From Parasitella parasitica (Eukaryota; Mucoromycota; Mucoromycetes; Mucorales; Mucoraceae), in NCBI GenBank assembly GCA_025201805.1, contig MU619353.1, positions 2,720 to 66,719 on the forward strand: 64,000 bases of DNA. Direction: 5' to 3'. Below, piece by piece: positions 21,564-33,883 of the stretch (the stretch's first letter is position 1; every line of letters begins with the position of its first letter). The translations under genes were made by a program, and so were the position numbers. The notes under the pieces are model-generated. The model was not told the origin of the DNA. It did no database searches and saw only the letters and a list, made by a program, of their open reading frames with translations.

Positions 21564-24500
21564 CTAATGGCGATAAATATTTTCCATTTCAATAATCTTG
21601 GTATTATTCGAGTCATCGTATTCTGTGTCCATGTATGATGCTGCAGGAACCAGCGGACGTCTAGGCGAATACATGTCGCCTCTCGAGGATGTTGAGTAGT
21701 TGTTGTGCTGAAGCGAGAAGCTAATTCGATTTCCAAGTTTTCTGAAAGGATTCGTTGCAGATGTATTGCTGTTAATATTGTCGTGTGCAGAAAAACTGTT
21801 GCTGTAGTAGCTAGTTTTTGGTGGATCTACCAGATTTTGACTTTCCTCGTCTTCGTTGAATTTATACATTCCTCTAACACCTTCTGTAGAGTCGTCCAGT
21901 TCTAAATCTTTTTCCCCAATGCTCTGAAATTGCAATTCGCCTCCAGGACCTCCTGCATTGTTGTTTATGTGAATGACAGATACATGTCGTACACTCTTTT
22001 GTCTTGTCATCCGACTGATGAAGGCTTTCTTGTTGGCTTTATTGTTGGTGGTACCATAAAGTTTTGGCAGCAAATGACGGACTCGTTCATGAACCATAGG
22101 CACTGGAAGCTCTGCAAAGAAGGCAGGATCGCCAAACCGATATCCAATCGAGTTTTTGGCTTTTCTAGTCAACCCATTGTTATTATCCTCAAAGTCTGTT
22201 GTAGTTGTAGATGCAGGGCCCTCCATTCTTGGTGCGTAGTAATAGACGCGCTTATCAAAACGAAGATTGCAGACAACTTTGAACAAAATAGTCAATAGAG
22301 GCAATGGCAATATAGAAAAAGAGGGTGTACGAGCGCTCTTCAGGCTGAGGACACTAATCATGATGATCTGGAACAAAACTGTCGATACCAGCAGACGGTT
22401 GAACAGTAAACGCCATATTTGACCACCAGTCTCTACTTCCGTAACAAAGACATACATCAAGAGATACTTGAAGACCATTGTGGCCAGGAGAAAATAGATC
22501 ATGGTAAATGGTAAAACGAGTGGTGCAATCACCGAGTAGACGAGACCAACTGTGAAGAAAAACAGCAGTATGTTGTAGAACAGTGGGTAGTCAAATGGCG
22601 TGGGTCTCGTAAATTCTATGTGAAAAGTGAGTATGTTAAAGAATTGGGGCCTGAAAAAGATCATTTCCTTCTGTTATTACCTTGCAATTGACGTGGACTA
22701 GGTCTGGTAAAGAGCTTCCTAAACGCATGAATCGATATGGTGTTATCAATAATATATACATATATCATTGAGGTGGCATAAATGCACTTACCTCAAAGTC
22801 ACTGTCAACAGTACAGCAACTTGTGCTAAATCAACTATAACACCAAGCCCTTTCAATGATACATAATTAACCCAATAAGTCGAAACGTCTGTTGCAAAAG
22901 GTTGAGTGAGTGTTTCGTACATAGTATGTTTTGTGTAAGCATACCGCTCAAATTCTTTACGACTTGGGTTAGATTGCCACTCATTGACGAAAAGAACTCT
23001 TTCGCTGTCAAGGTAGTACCATTGACGACAACCTTCTGTATCTCTGCGTAGACGGCGATGAGAGTCGAAGACACGGTAAAGACCAGCAGGTTGTTGATGA
23101 TGAAAAAGATAAACAGCTTGGACAGCACTTGGCGATCTAGACTTGTACCTGTTATGTAGCCCTGCTGCTGCGACATGAATCGCAATATCTTGGGCAAAAT
23201 AAAGAAAAAAATGGCCATGACAATAGGTGTAAACCACGAGCTAAGCAGAGACACAAACGTTCTATGCTCTTTCATAAACTGTGTTGATCCTGGAAACAAG
23301 CGCAAGAAGTTTTTGACATTGGAGGAAGCAGACAAGAAGCTGGAAGGAATAAACCAAAAAAACACAAAGCCGTAAAAGATGCAAGTAATAATCAGTCGTT
23401 TTGTTCGTTTGACATGCCCATTGAGAGACAAGTTGGACCAGATAATGTCTTTTGGCTGCGGTGCAAGCACAATTGAGGGAGTAGGGCCTTCACTGATACG
23501 TTTCGGCAAGGATAACAGTGGTGATGACGACGAAGCAAGATGTTTAGCATTTGCGTGAGCCCAGGCTACTTTGTCGTACGAAATCCATCCATAATTCATC
23601 TTTTTGCTTGTTGCTGTCTGCGACCGTGCCTCTGTAATCTTTTCTTGTAATTCCTGCACTTTCTCAGAGTAGTGGTTGATGGCGTCTACTTTGATGCCTC
23701 CAAAGCACCCTAGATATCCTCCAATACGTTTAAGGGGCCTTTTCTCACTCTTTACCATTTTACCGTCTAATACATGAACAAAGCTTTCATCAGATCATTA
23801 TGTTATGCATGCATATATCCAAAATAAAGCCATGGGCAAATGCCTACCTCGTAGATGGTTTGATAAAATAATTTCAAGTTGCCTTACAGCTTCTTCGTGC
23901 TCTTCCACGTATTTTGCCAGTTCTGGATTGTGTGCACCTACACACACTTGCTGAGCAGGGTACTTGAGCCCTAATGAATTTACCCATTTTGTCAATGCTT
24001 CGTCAGATCGCATCGACGACGGTATGTTGAATATCATTAACGAGCGAGCGTGCATTGATTTCTGGTATTCGTCGCTTTCAAAATACTGCTGTCTGAACAG
24101 TACGTTGTTTGTATAGAACCGCCACAGAAAATAAAATATGATGATTGAGAATATCCATGTTCCAGCAGCATGGCACCAGTACCAGTTGAGATCGCCATTT
24201 GCACCATGGAATTTGCCGTCGTAATAGTTGATGGTTGATATAGACAAAAACTCGACCCCTGGGGCGGGTGGCCATTCACTATTTCGGTATTATATATAAG
24301 TCTTTCCTTTTCCTGCAACTGATTTCATGTACATCTTTTTTTTTTTTTTTTACCCTGTATATGATGTGGCCACAATGTTGATTGGGATAATAACACACAC
24401 GCCAATAAACGTCATACAATAAAGCATCCTTCTAATCATCCGTATAAACTGGATGAAAAGGGTTGCGTCAAATCCAATTTTTTCTATTAGAACTTCATCG

Positions 24501-24912
24501 GGCGTATACATTACAGGCCTGAACCAAGCAAAGAAACCTAGGATTTTTTTGCATGTAAAGCTTTCAATATTGATATCTTTATGTATACAAGTCATTCTAT
24601 ACCATGTCCAAGCTCAGGCGGCTGTTTTCTGCATTGTGCATGTTAGTAATTTTTGTCAACGCAATACGATACTTCAGCTTACGTTTTGGTGGCGTATTTA
24701 TACTTTGGTGCGTATACAACTATATATGTATGCAAGTCCGTATCAGCAGCAAATTCATTGTCGAACTACTAAACCTTACGTGAGTTATTGGGCCGCAATA
24801 TGTTAAACACAACCAAAACTGCCACAGCAATTCCAATGTTGATCCCTAATTGCGTTGCCATGCCAGATAGTGATAGCTCAGACTCCTCGTTTCTGTCAGC
24901 TTTAGTGCCCAT
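21564..24912 (-). CDS. CSC1/OSCA/TMEM63-family calcium-permeable osmosensitive channel
   Basis: Multipass membrane protein related to yeast Rsn1/Csc1 and human TMEM63, which are mechanosensitive cation channels. The model has nine exons (complement 21564-22615, 22681-22718, 22792-22888, 22945-23766, 23848-24278, 24354-24537, 24603-24628, 24683-24719, 24780-24912), 2820 nt, 939 aa. In order it shows an N-terminal TM with an extracellular start, FFAWFRPVMYTPDE and RMLYCMTFIGVCVIIPINI (TM1). A cytosolic RRM-like loop follows (LMIFNIPSSMRSDEAL), then the 7TM block with PKDIIWSNL and WFIPSSFLSASSNV. The pore-helix region has FFIINNLLVFTVSS, EFTRPTPFDYPLFYN and GLVYSVIAPLVLPF. The last 190 residues are a long Ser/Asn-rich cytosolic tail. 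Start is the only in-frame ATG before the first TM. Length fits the family. Confidence 0.92.
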
Positions 24913-25937
24913 TGTAATTGTATATTGTCAAAGAAAAAGAGGTAAAAGAACTGCATCCAAGAAAATTAATATATAGGGGGGGGGGGGAAACAGACAAAGA
25001 AATCAAGGCTTGCAATTTGCATGTGTGTAACATGTCGATTTTTTTTAGCTTTTTGATCCTCTCTCGTGGTGCATACAAAATTACGGTGCAGAAATTACAA
25101 TGCTGCCTCATTGTCATCATTGTAAACAATGGCTACGGTAATGTTTTTTAGTGTCAATTAGCGTGAAGAGCTATTTGCATATGCAATTAAATTAGTGTAT
25201 ACATCCCAGGATTGCTCATTCATTACATATGTATATATGGAAAAGGATACAGAAGTTTACGTGGTTCTGTACTCTTTTGTATTGCGTAAAACTCACTCCA
25301 TTTTATACCCACATGTACATGAATTAATCGAGTTTGACCACTATTTGCAGTTATGATATCAATAAAGCTTTATGAAACTCGCAATGTCAAGAGTCTCTGG
25401 CTGTCTTGAGTCAAAGTGGTTATTGGAGATGCAGCAATAAGGCCAATGTCGCTTGAGAGCACTATGGTCTTAAAGTTGCGGTTTGCCATCTGATTATGCC
25501 GTTGATGGCTTTGGAACGTATCGGAAAAAGCCCAGCTACGCAGAGACCAGATATTCCTCATCACTGCAACACCTTAACCTTGGAAGTTTGCTGTTCCGAA
25601 GATATTATATAAAGAAAGAAGTTGTGAGAAATCGTGCTGTGAATGAAATGACATATCATTCATACTCGAATGTGCTGTCAAAAATTATCCCATGGGAGAC
25701 GAGCCTTACACAAAAGAGTAAAATAGAACAACACGTAATAATGCTAGAAGTAGACAAAACTTCAAAGTACTCACAGATAATCGTTTTTTGACCAGATAAG
25801 GAAAAAGAGACAGTAGTGTTGCGCTCCCCACATGTACACTGAGGTTCAAAAAAAACATCTTTAAATTTGATGAGCTTGAAGTAACATCGTTGTTCATTTC
25901 TTCACTTTTTTATAAAAAAAAATAAAAATATATATAA
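24913..25937. other. Divergent upstream region between channel and P450 genes
   Basis: About 1 kb without a convincing gene. It has an 11-G run at 24977-24987 next to the channel start. An open frame at 25483-25791 lacks a good start and has no recognisable domain, so it is not called. Confidence 0.45.
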
Positions 25938-27867
25938 ATGTCTTTGGATAATCGTACATTACAAACTGTTGGCTTTGCAAGTGTAGCAGCATCAGCCATC
26001 ATCGCTGCATTGACAGTCAAATACAATGATAGGCCGTTGTTTTATGAACACCCCAAGGGCATTGCTCATAAAGGCGGCTATCCCATCGTTGGCAACCTTA
26101 CCCGCTTGCTGGGCAACATTGACCGAATCTATGATTTTCAGACTGAGCAGTTTGAACAGGTGGGCGCATTGACTATGTAAGGAGCTATTTTGTTTTTGTT
26201 TTCATGTCCAATATCAAAGCAGTTGAGTAATAAATGTGTACATCAAGGACCATGCCAGTCGCAGGAAATCCAACTTCCGTCATGACGATTGATCCTCAAA
26301 ACATAGAATATTTTCTCAAAGGTATATAAAAATGCATGATTCTTGAATTAAAAACTAAAAAAAAACAAAAAAAAATGAACAAATGTATACATTTACATAA
26401 CCCAGGCAACTTTAAAAACTATTTAAAGGGTCCTAAATTCGATAGTGCGCTTCATGAGCTTTTGGGTAATGGCATCTTCAATGCAAATGGTGAGAAATGG
26501 AAGTACCAGCGTAAAGCAGCAAGTCATATCTTTAATGTCAAGAATTTTAGAGACGAATTTACAGAGTATGTTGATTTATAGCTGCCACCGAATTTCCTTT
26601 ACTAAACTGGCTGCAGTGTATTTGTCAAAGAAATGCTTGTCATGTGCGACCAGATCTTGGATAAAGCTGCAGATGAGGGCTCAATCGTAGATTTCCATGA
26701 ACTCATGTTCAAGTTTACGCTGGATTCGTTTGTCTAGTAAGTGGTTCTCTGCAAAGCATGTATATATATATATATATGTGCTAACATGTTGAAAATAGCC
26801 TTGGTTTTGGTGTTCAATTGGATTCGCTTCTCAAGGAAGAAAAGATGCCTTTTGCAGTATCCTTCGACCATTTACAGAGACTTGGCGCACTCCGCTTCGT
26901 CAATCCATTCATGCCGCTGACAGAGTCTATTGGCAAGATTCTCACTCCATGGAAGATGAGCACTGCAGACCATGTGCAAGCAGTGGACAAATTTGCCGAG
27001 GATGTGATTACTCAAAGACGAACAGAAATTGCTGAGGGCGTTGAAGGACACAAAGACCTACTTTCACGTTTCATGAACACTCTCAACGAGAATGGTGAAA
27101 AGCTGAACGACACGGAACTGCGCGATACAGTATTAAACTTTATCATTGCTGGCAGAGACACCACAGCTCAAGCATTATCGTGGCTATTCTACAACCTGTC
27201 ATTGCAACCACGTATTGAAAAGAAGATCCTCGAGGAAATTCAAGATAAAATATCTGATGACGCTGAAAAAGATTCGCCAGCTCTTTACGAGATTATCAAT
27301 GGCTTGCCCTACCTCCACGCAGTGTAATTAATATTCCCTGTGTTTATATATCTACAAGTGTATTTAACCGACAGTTAATGCCAACTAGGTTCTTTGAAAC
27401 TCTTCGTTTGCATCCTTCAGTGCCTTCAAATCAAAAATATGCTCTTGAAGACGACGTCTGGCCTGATGGTACTGTGATTAAAGCCGGCTACTATGTTAAC
27501 TGGAGTCCATATGCTCAAGGCAGGAGCACACAGGTTTGGGGACCTAATGCAAAGGAATTCTACCCTGAAAGATGGATTGACGAGGAAGGTAACCTTCGTC
27601 GTGAAAATGCTGGTAAATGGCCTGCATTCCATGCAGGACCTCGCATTTGCTTGGGTAAAGACTACAATGATAATGCGGAAACAAACTTTTACTGAAATAT
27701 CATTGTTTGTAGGACAAAATTTAGCTACTCTGGAAGCATTGGTTTGTGTTGCCATGTTGTTGAAACGCTACACGTTTAAACTGGTTCCTGGTCAACATGT
27801 TACATATGAACTTTCCTTGACTTTACCAATGAAGAATGGCATGAAGGTTTCCGTTGAAAAGCGTTGA
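25938..27867 (+). CDS. Cytochrome P450, CYP52-like (CYP4 clan) monooxygenase
   Basis: Heme-thiolate monooxygenase of the ER membrane. The model has seven exons (25938-26176, 26248-26321, 26406-26565, 26617-26736, 26799-27323, 27389-27654, 27713-27867), 1539 nt, 512 aa. There is an N-terminal hydrophobic anchor (residues 8-27), a C-helix W/R segment (NGEKWKYQRKAASHIF) and I-helix FIIAGRDTTAQALSW. It also has ExxR in FFETLRL, and the heme-binding loop FHAGPRICLGGQ is formed across the last intron. The AGRDTT and F-x-G-PRICLG signatures and the SNQKYALEDDVWPDGT string are typical of CYP52/CYP4-clan enzymes that hydroxylate alkanes or fatty acids. The acyl-CoA oxidase gene 2.3 kb downstream is compatible with a lipid role, but that link is inference. 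Confidence 0.92.
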
Positions 27868-27994
27868 TAGTTTTTTCTTTCTTTCTGTCTATTTAATATA
27901 ATATATTACAATTATCCATCCCTGTGTGTATGTTGTTATTTGCTGTTTATTATTACAAAAATATTAGTGTATTAGACGGTTCAAGGCGATTCGG

Positions 27995-28534
27995 TTAAAT
28001 TCCAACTACGTTAACTTCGCCATTGGCAACTGCCTCCATGGATTTCTTGTGGACGAGGTAAAAATTGAGGTAATACGTGAACAAAGCTACTGCAGCGAGC
28101 CTAAGACAGATTGTTGAATATTGCAATAAATTATAAATTGAATGTGCACTTACATAGCACCGTTGTTGCCCATCGAATCTTTGGATTTTAATGTCTTTCT
28201 GGTATTTAAAGTAGCAACGATACCAAAATAAGCAGCAATCCAAGGGATGATTTTATAACGATTCTATAATACACAAGCCAACATGTAAGCATCACGAATA
28301 GTATGAGTCGGTATTATGTATTACTCTTGTCATGATAGCGCCCATAGCTATAGATTAGCAGCACGAAATGTGAGTTAGATAGTCGACAAAATAATGTACG
28401 GCAAACTTACAGATTATAGTAGCCAACAAATGAGACCAGTCTTCCTCTTCGTCGCTTTTGCGGGGAAGGTGAAAAGGTACAATAGCTTCCTCTCTGCGAG
28501 GATCCTGTTTGGATGACGATGATGATGAAGACAT
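27995..28534 (-). CDS. Asterix / UPF0139 family membrane protein (PAT complex subunit)
   Basis: In animals Asterix (WDR83OS) is an intramembrane chaperone subunit at the ER translocon. The model has four exons (complement 27995-28100, 28154-28263, 28325-28347, 28411-28534), 363 nt, 120 aa, the usual size. A Ser-rich start is followed by DPRREEAIVPFHLP, the family's conserved DPRR...V(P) motif. Next come an acidic WSHLLATII segment and three hydrophobic helices (MGAIMTR..; IIPWIAAYFGIVATLNTR; MLAAVALFTYYLNFY). The 23-nt exon was placed by frame. It shares a 141-bp upstream region with PAF1. Confidence 0.82.
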
Positions 28535-28675
28535 GTTAATTCGTATGCAATGGAGAAAGGGTAAAACACGTTGATGTTGGACTTGTTAAACATCCGTTTC
28601 CATGGTATTTATTGTGACTACATGGAGACCTATTTTCACTCTTTCTTCTCATCGCGTTTGATTTACCTGTTCGAA
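28535..28675. promoter_or_regulatory. Bidirectional promoter, Asterix and PAF1
   Basis: Only 141 bp separate the two divergent start codons, so both promoters and 5'UTRs must fit here. No TATA box is obvious; pyrimidine-rich CTTTCTTCTC lies just before the PAF1 start. Confidence 0.55.
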
Positions 28676-29993
28676 ATGGCTACTAAAAAGTAAGTTTCTC
28701 TGGCGCAAAGCTTCATAGTAGTCATCTAACAGCTTTGAAAAAAAACAAAAAAAACAAAACAAAAGAGCACGCCAAGATTACATTTGTCGTGTAAGGTATC
28801 GTAATGTACTTCCACCAGTACCTTACGCTCCAAAAATGATTACGATTCCATCTCTGATTGAACGACATGTGCCGTATCAATCAACAAGTCTAGTTGAACA
28901 AACACCCTATTCACTAACCATGGATCAAAGTGCAGCTATACCTTTTGATAAAGCTCTCGTCGACTATTTAGACGCTATGGAGAGTAACCCAGAAGAAGGT
29001 TTGTGCCAAAGTGTGCACCATATTCTTGTATTGATTGTTAAACATTGATAAAANNNNNNNNNNNNNNNAAAAAAAAAGCATCCAGACCTATCGAAGAAGT
29101 TGCAGAAGAAGATAAAATCTTGTTGACAGCACCTAGAGATGGAGAAAGCAGCAATGGAATGTACACCAGAAAACCCAATGTTACCTGGTTACGTCGTTCA
29201 GAGTACATTGCTCAAGAAACTCGAGGCGTATCCAATAGAAAAGAAGGCGTTGAGAGTAAATTTGCAATGTCTGGTGCAGCAGCAAAGAAGCACAACTACT
29301 ATACGCCTCAAGACCAAATCGCAGGTGTCGAGAATACGTTCAAGCGATTCGATCCCAACACACTTCGACATCCCCAAACTAAATCCAAAGCCAAAAAGAT
29401 CACACCCTTATTACCAGATATGCAATGCTGGGATAACATTTATACAATTGGCCAATTCAGTGCTGAACCAGCAGATGAATCTAGATTACAAAAGAGAAAG
29501 AATGCAGAGTCATCGCCCGACCACGATGGGTCAAAACGACTTCGACCCTCTGAACTGGATGCCACTGATCGTGGCATTCTTAGACCCATGGTCAACCCTC
29601 ACGATCCTGACGACACCTATCTGGTTTGGTTTTTGCCAGACAGCGACAGTACAAAGAGACTTGTGCATCAAAAGCAAAACCCAACGGACGGGCTATCCGA
29701 AAGCATTCTCACCTACAATGCTGTGTGCGACTACGAATATAAAAATGACGCTGGATCGAGTAGTAAATACCTGCTTATTTCGATTCATGATGACGATAAT
29801 GGAGAGAGTGCTGTGTACTGTCCTATTAGAAGCAAGATGGTTGTTCGCAAGAAGAGGGCTCTGGTAATTTTCGTCATGCGTTTTTTTTTTAAAGATCATA
29901 CTAATCTGTATTTCTTATTTTTAGAGCGCAAAATTCAGATACTTGGACGACTACGAAAAGCCAAATGTTTTGACTGTAACTTATACGAAATAA
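28676..29993 (+). CDS. PAF1: PAF1 complex subunit Paf1
   Basis: Core subunit of the Paf1 complex that travels with RNA polymerase II and promotes elongation and H2B/H3 modification. The model has four exons (28676-28689, 28733-28998, 29079-29863, 29925-29993), 1134 nt, 377 aa. Diagnostic strings are YICRVRYRNVLPPVPYAPKM (residues about 20-40), VEQTPYSLTMDQ, VTWLRRSEYIAQE, FKRFDPNTLRHPQ, LLPDMQCWDN and KFRYLDDYEKPNVLTVTYT at the C-terminus. The usual long acidic C-terminal tail is missing, so it is shorter than yeast or human Paf1. Intron 2 contains a 15-N gap inside an A run. The first coding exon has 14 nt and its acceptor (ATCTAACAG) was picked by frame. Confidence 0.92.
29054..29068. other. 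15-N assembly gap within a PAF1 intron
   Basis: Unresolved bases between A runs. It sits in the intron, so the coding sequence is not affected. Confidence 0.98.
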
Positions 29994-30070
29994 AAGAAAG
30001 GGTAAAAGTGTCGCCGGATATATCACACTTGTCATCACATTAAAATGTGGGGAAAAAATCTAAAAACGTA

Positions 30071-30079
30071 TATATAAAT
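30071..30079 (+). promoter_or_regulatory. Candidate TATA box of the acyl-CoA oxidase gene
   Basis: TATATAAAT lies about 80 bp before the ATG at 30157, a suitable distance, in the 163-bp gap after PAF1. Confidence 0.45.
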
Positions 30080-30156
30080 CCAATTAGTATAATTCGACCT
30101 TTGCGCATTCTTTTCTTATTTTTGTTACTATTTCATTTTGACTTTATTTTTTTACA

Positions 30157-32538
30157 ATGGCTGTGAGATTTCCAAAGCATTTGAAGCCACTAGAGCCTCA
30201 AGGAACCAGTTTATTACAACACGAACGTACCAATGCCACATTCAAGTCCAACGACCTAATGGAGTACATTTATGGCAAAGAGTATCTGCAAACCAGGGAT
30301 CGAATTCTCCAGATCCTTCAAAATGACACTATTCTTGGTGACAAATCTCATCGTTACTACAATGGAAGGGATTTCCGTTTCAAGAAATCGTTGGCTGCTG
30401 CAAAAAGATTAGCAGAGTTAGTAAGGCAAGTGAATTTTGGCCACTTTAATGTGGGACAAGAGGGATGACTTATGCTGTTTGCCCTGTACAGAAAGCATCA
30501 ATGGAGCGACGAAGAGTTTGGCATTGCAGAATTCCTGTTTGACGAGCCAAGTCCTGTAAGTGTAAAAGTGGGCATTTTGCTTTTTACGTAACAACTTGAC
30601 TTACAGTCTGTAGTTCCGTCTTCATCGAAGTATGTTTATGCCTACCATCCTGAACCAAGGTACCGAGGAGCAAAAAAAGTTGTATCTCGAACCTGCCATG
30701 AGATATGAAATCATTGGCTGTTATGCTCAAACAGAAGTAAGTGCTTGGTTTCCTCAATTGATCGATGATGTGAGATTTTAACGTGTTGGCTCAGCTCGGC
30801 CACGGATCAAACGTACGCGGTCTGGAAACAACAGCAACCTACCAGCCAGAAACTCAAACGTTTGTCTTCAATTCGCCTACATTGACATCCTCTAAATGGT
30901 GGATTGGTGGTCTTGGCGTGGCTGCAAACCATGCTATTGTGATGGCTCGCCTCATCAGCAACGGCAAGGACCATGGCCCTCATCCTTTTATTGTCCAAAT
31001 AAGAAATTTGGAGAACCACGAACCTTTGGAAGGTGTTACAGTAGGAGACATTGGCCCCAAATTTGGATTTAATACTGTCGATAATGGCTTTATCCTATTT
31101 AACAATATGCACGTACCACACATCGCCTTGTTGGCCCGTTACTCTAGCATCAACAAAGCTACTGGCGAATACATTACACCGCCCAACTCTAAATTAGCAT
31201 ATGGCACTATGGTTTTTGTTCGTGCAAACATTGTCCTAGGTAAGCTACTGGTATCTCTTGCGATTGCATTTCACTCATGCGTCTGTTAGAATCTCGCTAT
31301 GTGCTTGCAAGAGCTGCTACTGTCGCTGTCCGTTATTCAGCTATTCGTAGTCAGGGCTCGGACGCTACCAATCCAAAGAAAATCACTGCTAGCGATGGCA
31401 CCATCAAGGCTGTTGAAACCCCAGTGCTGGACTACACTATGCAACAGTATAGATTGTTCCCTATCATTGCCCAGGCTTATGCATGCCATTTTACTGGCCA
31501 AGAAATGCATCGCATGTATTATGAAAATCAAGAAAAGATGGCTCAGGGTGATTTCTCTTACTTGGCTGACCTTCATGCTTCTTCCTCTGGATTGAAGAGC
31601 TTGACTACTACTTTGGCTGTATCTGCTATTGAAGATTGCCGTCGCGCTTGTGGTGGACACGGCTACTCTTTGTTCTCAGGGCTTGGCCAATTTTATCAAG
31701 ATTACCTTCCTAAAGCTACTGTAAGTACCATGCGACGCTTTATAGGACTCTGCATCGTTAACTAATTGTTTACTAGTGGGAAGGTGACAATTACTTGCTG
31801 ACCCAACAAACCACCCGCTACCTGCTCAAGACAATGAGGTCTGTTCGTGCTGGCAAAATTAGCGCCAAGAATGCAACATTTTCCTCTGAATATATCTCTG
31901 AATATCTCTCTAATCCTCAGGCTTCATGTCCATTCACCTCTGTCAATGACTTGAATAACCCTGAAGCTTTGCTATCTGCCTTCAAATTCCGTGCTGCTTT
32001 CTTGGTTGATAAGGCTGTGCATGCCATTGACGTCGAACAAGCCTCCTGGAACGACATGTTGGTGGAAATCTATAGAATCTCTCGTGCCCACTGTCAACTC
32101 TTGATGGTGTCTAACTTTGTCAAGGCTGTATTCAACGATAGTGTCATGGCCAAGTCAGATATCGGTAAGGCTCTTCAACGCGTAGCTATTCTTTTCTGCC
32201 TTTCGACATTGGAACAAGAGGCTGCTGATTTCTTGACCTCTGGCTATCTTTTACCGGATCAAGCTTTGATGATCAAGCAACACATTGTCGCAGTCTTGAA
32301 GTGGATTCGCCCAGATGTCGTTGCTCTTGTTGATGCTTTTGGTTTCCCTGATTACCTTTTGAATTCTGCTTTGGGTGAAAATGACGGAAATGTCTATGAA
32401 AAGATGACATCCATGGCTGAAAAGGAGCCCCTCAATCAAACAAAGGTTGCCGATGGATATGAGGAATACATTCGTCCACTTGTTCATAGCGGAAAAAGCG
32501 CTTGGAAGATTGATCAAAACGGTGTTGCGAGACTCTAA
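30157..32538 (+). CDS. Peroxisomal acyl-CoA oxidase
   Basis: Catalyses the first step of peroxisomal beta-oxidation (acyl-CoA to trans-2-enoyl-CoA, making H2O2) with FAD. The model has six exons (30157-30425, 30492-30555, 30614-30736, 30795-31239, 31290-31720, 31777-32538), 2094 nt, 697 aa, the normal length. Signatures: NQGTEEQKKLYLEPA, IIGCYAQTELGHGSNVRGLE, the FAD/substrate strand WWIGGLGVAANHAIVMARL, and CRRACGGHGYSLFSGLGQFYQDY. The product ends in ARL, a type-1 peroxisomal targeting signal variant. Intron 1 has a GC donor (AG/GCAAGT) rather than GT; protein continuity (LVRKHQWSDEEFG) requires it. It converges on the FYVE-RING gene. Confidence 0.95.
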
Positions 32539-32602
32539 ATGTAAATAAATTATAGATATCATACTATTCTCTGGCCATATTCTTACACCTGCACTTGAAC
32601 TG

Positions 32603-32633
<31 letters not shown>

Positions 32634-32896
32634 AACATTGGCCATTTATCATATAGGTGTGTGGCTACATGCGTTTTTATATTCTTGATAAACGTAGTAT
32701 ATATATTTATATACGTATACCACCACAATCAAATAACCGAATGGGCCTTGGGTATAAAATATTGATCGCAGAATATACGTGGTTGACACCATTAAATTTA
32801 GACAAGAACAGTGATTCAGCAACAACCCACTTTGTATATTTATGTATATATATAGAGAGAGAGAGAGAGAAATTATATACAACGATTTATTACTTA
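32539..32896. other. Convergent 3' region with homopolymer and GA microsatellite
   Basis: A run of about 29 A at 32603-32631, TA-rich repeats and a (GA)n tract at 32855-32870. It holds the 3'UTRs of the two converging genes; no gene seen. Confidence 0.6.
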
Positions 32897-33762
32897 TTAC
32901 TGCGAGTGGATCGGGCATTCCTTTCCTTTTGCAAACCAGGTACTAATGCAATGGCCATGGTACGAGCACATGCAATTTAAACGAGTGATAGTGTCTCCTA
33001 CGAGCATCATTAAACATATAAGAATTGTGCGAATAAACCAGCCAATGCAAATTTCAATTATCGACATTATTACCTGACGCAAACTCCTCAAAGCAAATTA
33101 CGCATTCCTGTCCGATCAAGGTGGAGCTTGGTGTTATTTTATATACTGGCGTGATTTTACATTAGCAATGCATTGCTCGACATATAAACGTAGACATTAA
33201 ACACTATACCAACATAGCGGATGCCACCCGCGTTGATTTTGCATGAATCCATTGAAAGACAGACTTGCACATGGTCTTCTTGTTCTTGCGTGCTCAAATT
33301 AGAAAGTCTTCTGCAACAAACTGGGCATTCTGACATGATGCTGTTTGCTCTTTTCTTGGTAGACATGCTGATTTCAGAGACCACGGTATCAACGCAAGTG
33401 TCGCAGATTCGCTGAGGCTGCAGCGAGTTTTCTGCGTCTGGAGTGACGTTTGGAGGTTGGATTATCTGATTACTAGGAAGAAAGGCCCGATTTGCGGAAC
33501 AACGATCGCAAATCACTTGTCCACATTTCCTGCAATGGTGTCTTCTCGTAAGAAAGTTGAACCAGCGGTGACATCTTCTGCAATCAAGAGCTTGGTCATT
33601 GCTTTCCCAAGACAGCAGAGTGCTGTTTGCCGGCTGTTGCTGCTGCCCCTCCTCTGCGACGACTGGTATAATTTGATGGGTATTGTTTGCCGATATTTGC
33701 TCTTGCAATAACGGCTGCGGTAAAGTTGAACATCCAATAAATATAGATTGTGCTTTTGTCAT
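32897..33762 (-). CDS. FYVE zinc finger plus RING-H2 protein, PIB1-like E3 ligase
   Basis: Probable endosome/vacuole-associated ubiquitin ligase that binds PI3P, by analogy with yeast Pib1. The model has three exons (complement 32897-32997, 33074-33145, 33210-33762), 726 nt, 241 aa. The FYVE domain spans about residues 50-110: WESNDQALDCRRCHRWF, then TRRHHCRKCGQVICDRC and RICDTC, with the R(R)HHCR basic motif that contacts PI3P. A Cys-pair segment (ECPVCCRRL) follows. The C-terminal RING is split over the last two introns: CVICFEEFASGD, then LNCMCSYHGHCISTWF and CPIH. The W-x3-D spacing at the start of the FYVE domain differs from the usual WxxD. The gene ends right after the RING, as in Pib1. 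Confidence 0.88.
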
Positions 33763-33883
33763 TGTTGTGCTTACTGACGTACAGGTTTTGCTTTCAAACG
33801 TGGAAACGGAATGTCGAGATAAGTCTATTTCGAATAGCGTATAAATGAGAAAAAAACATGGAAAGAAGAGAGAGAGGAGGAAA

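Noticed and set aside
25483-25791. 102-codon open frame between channel and P450 genes
   Set aside because: No convincing start, domain or splice context; it runs across AT-rich DNA.
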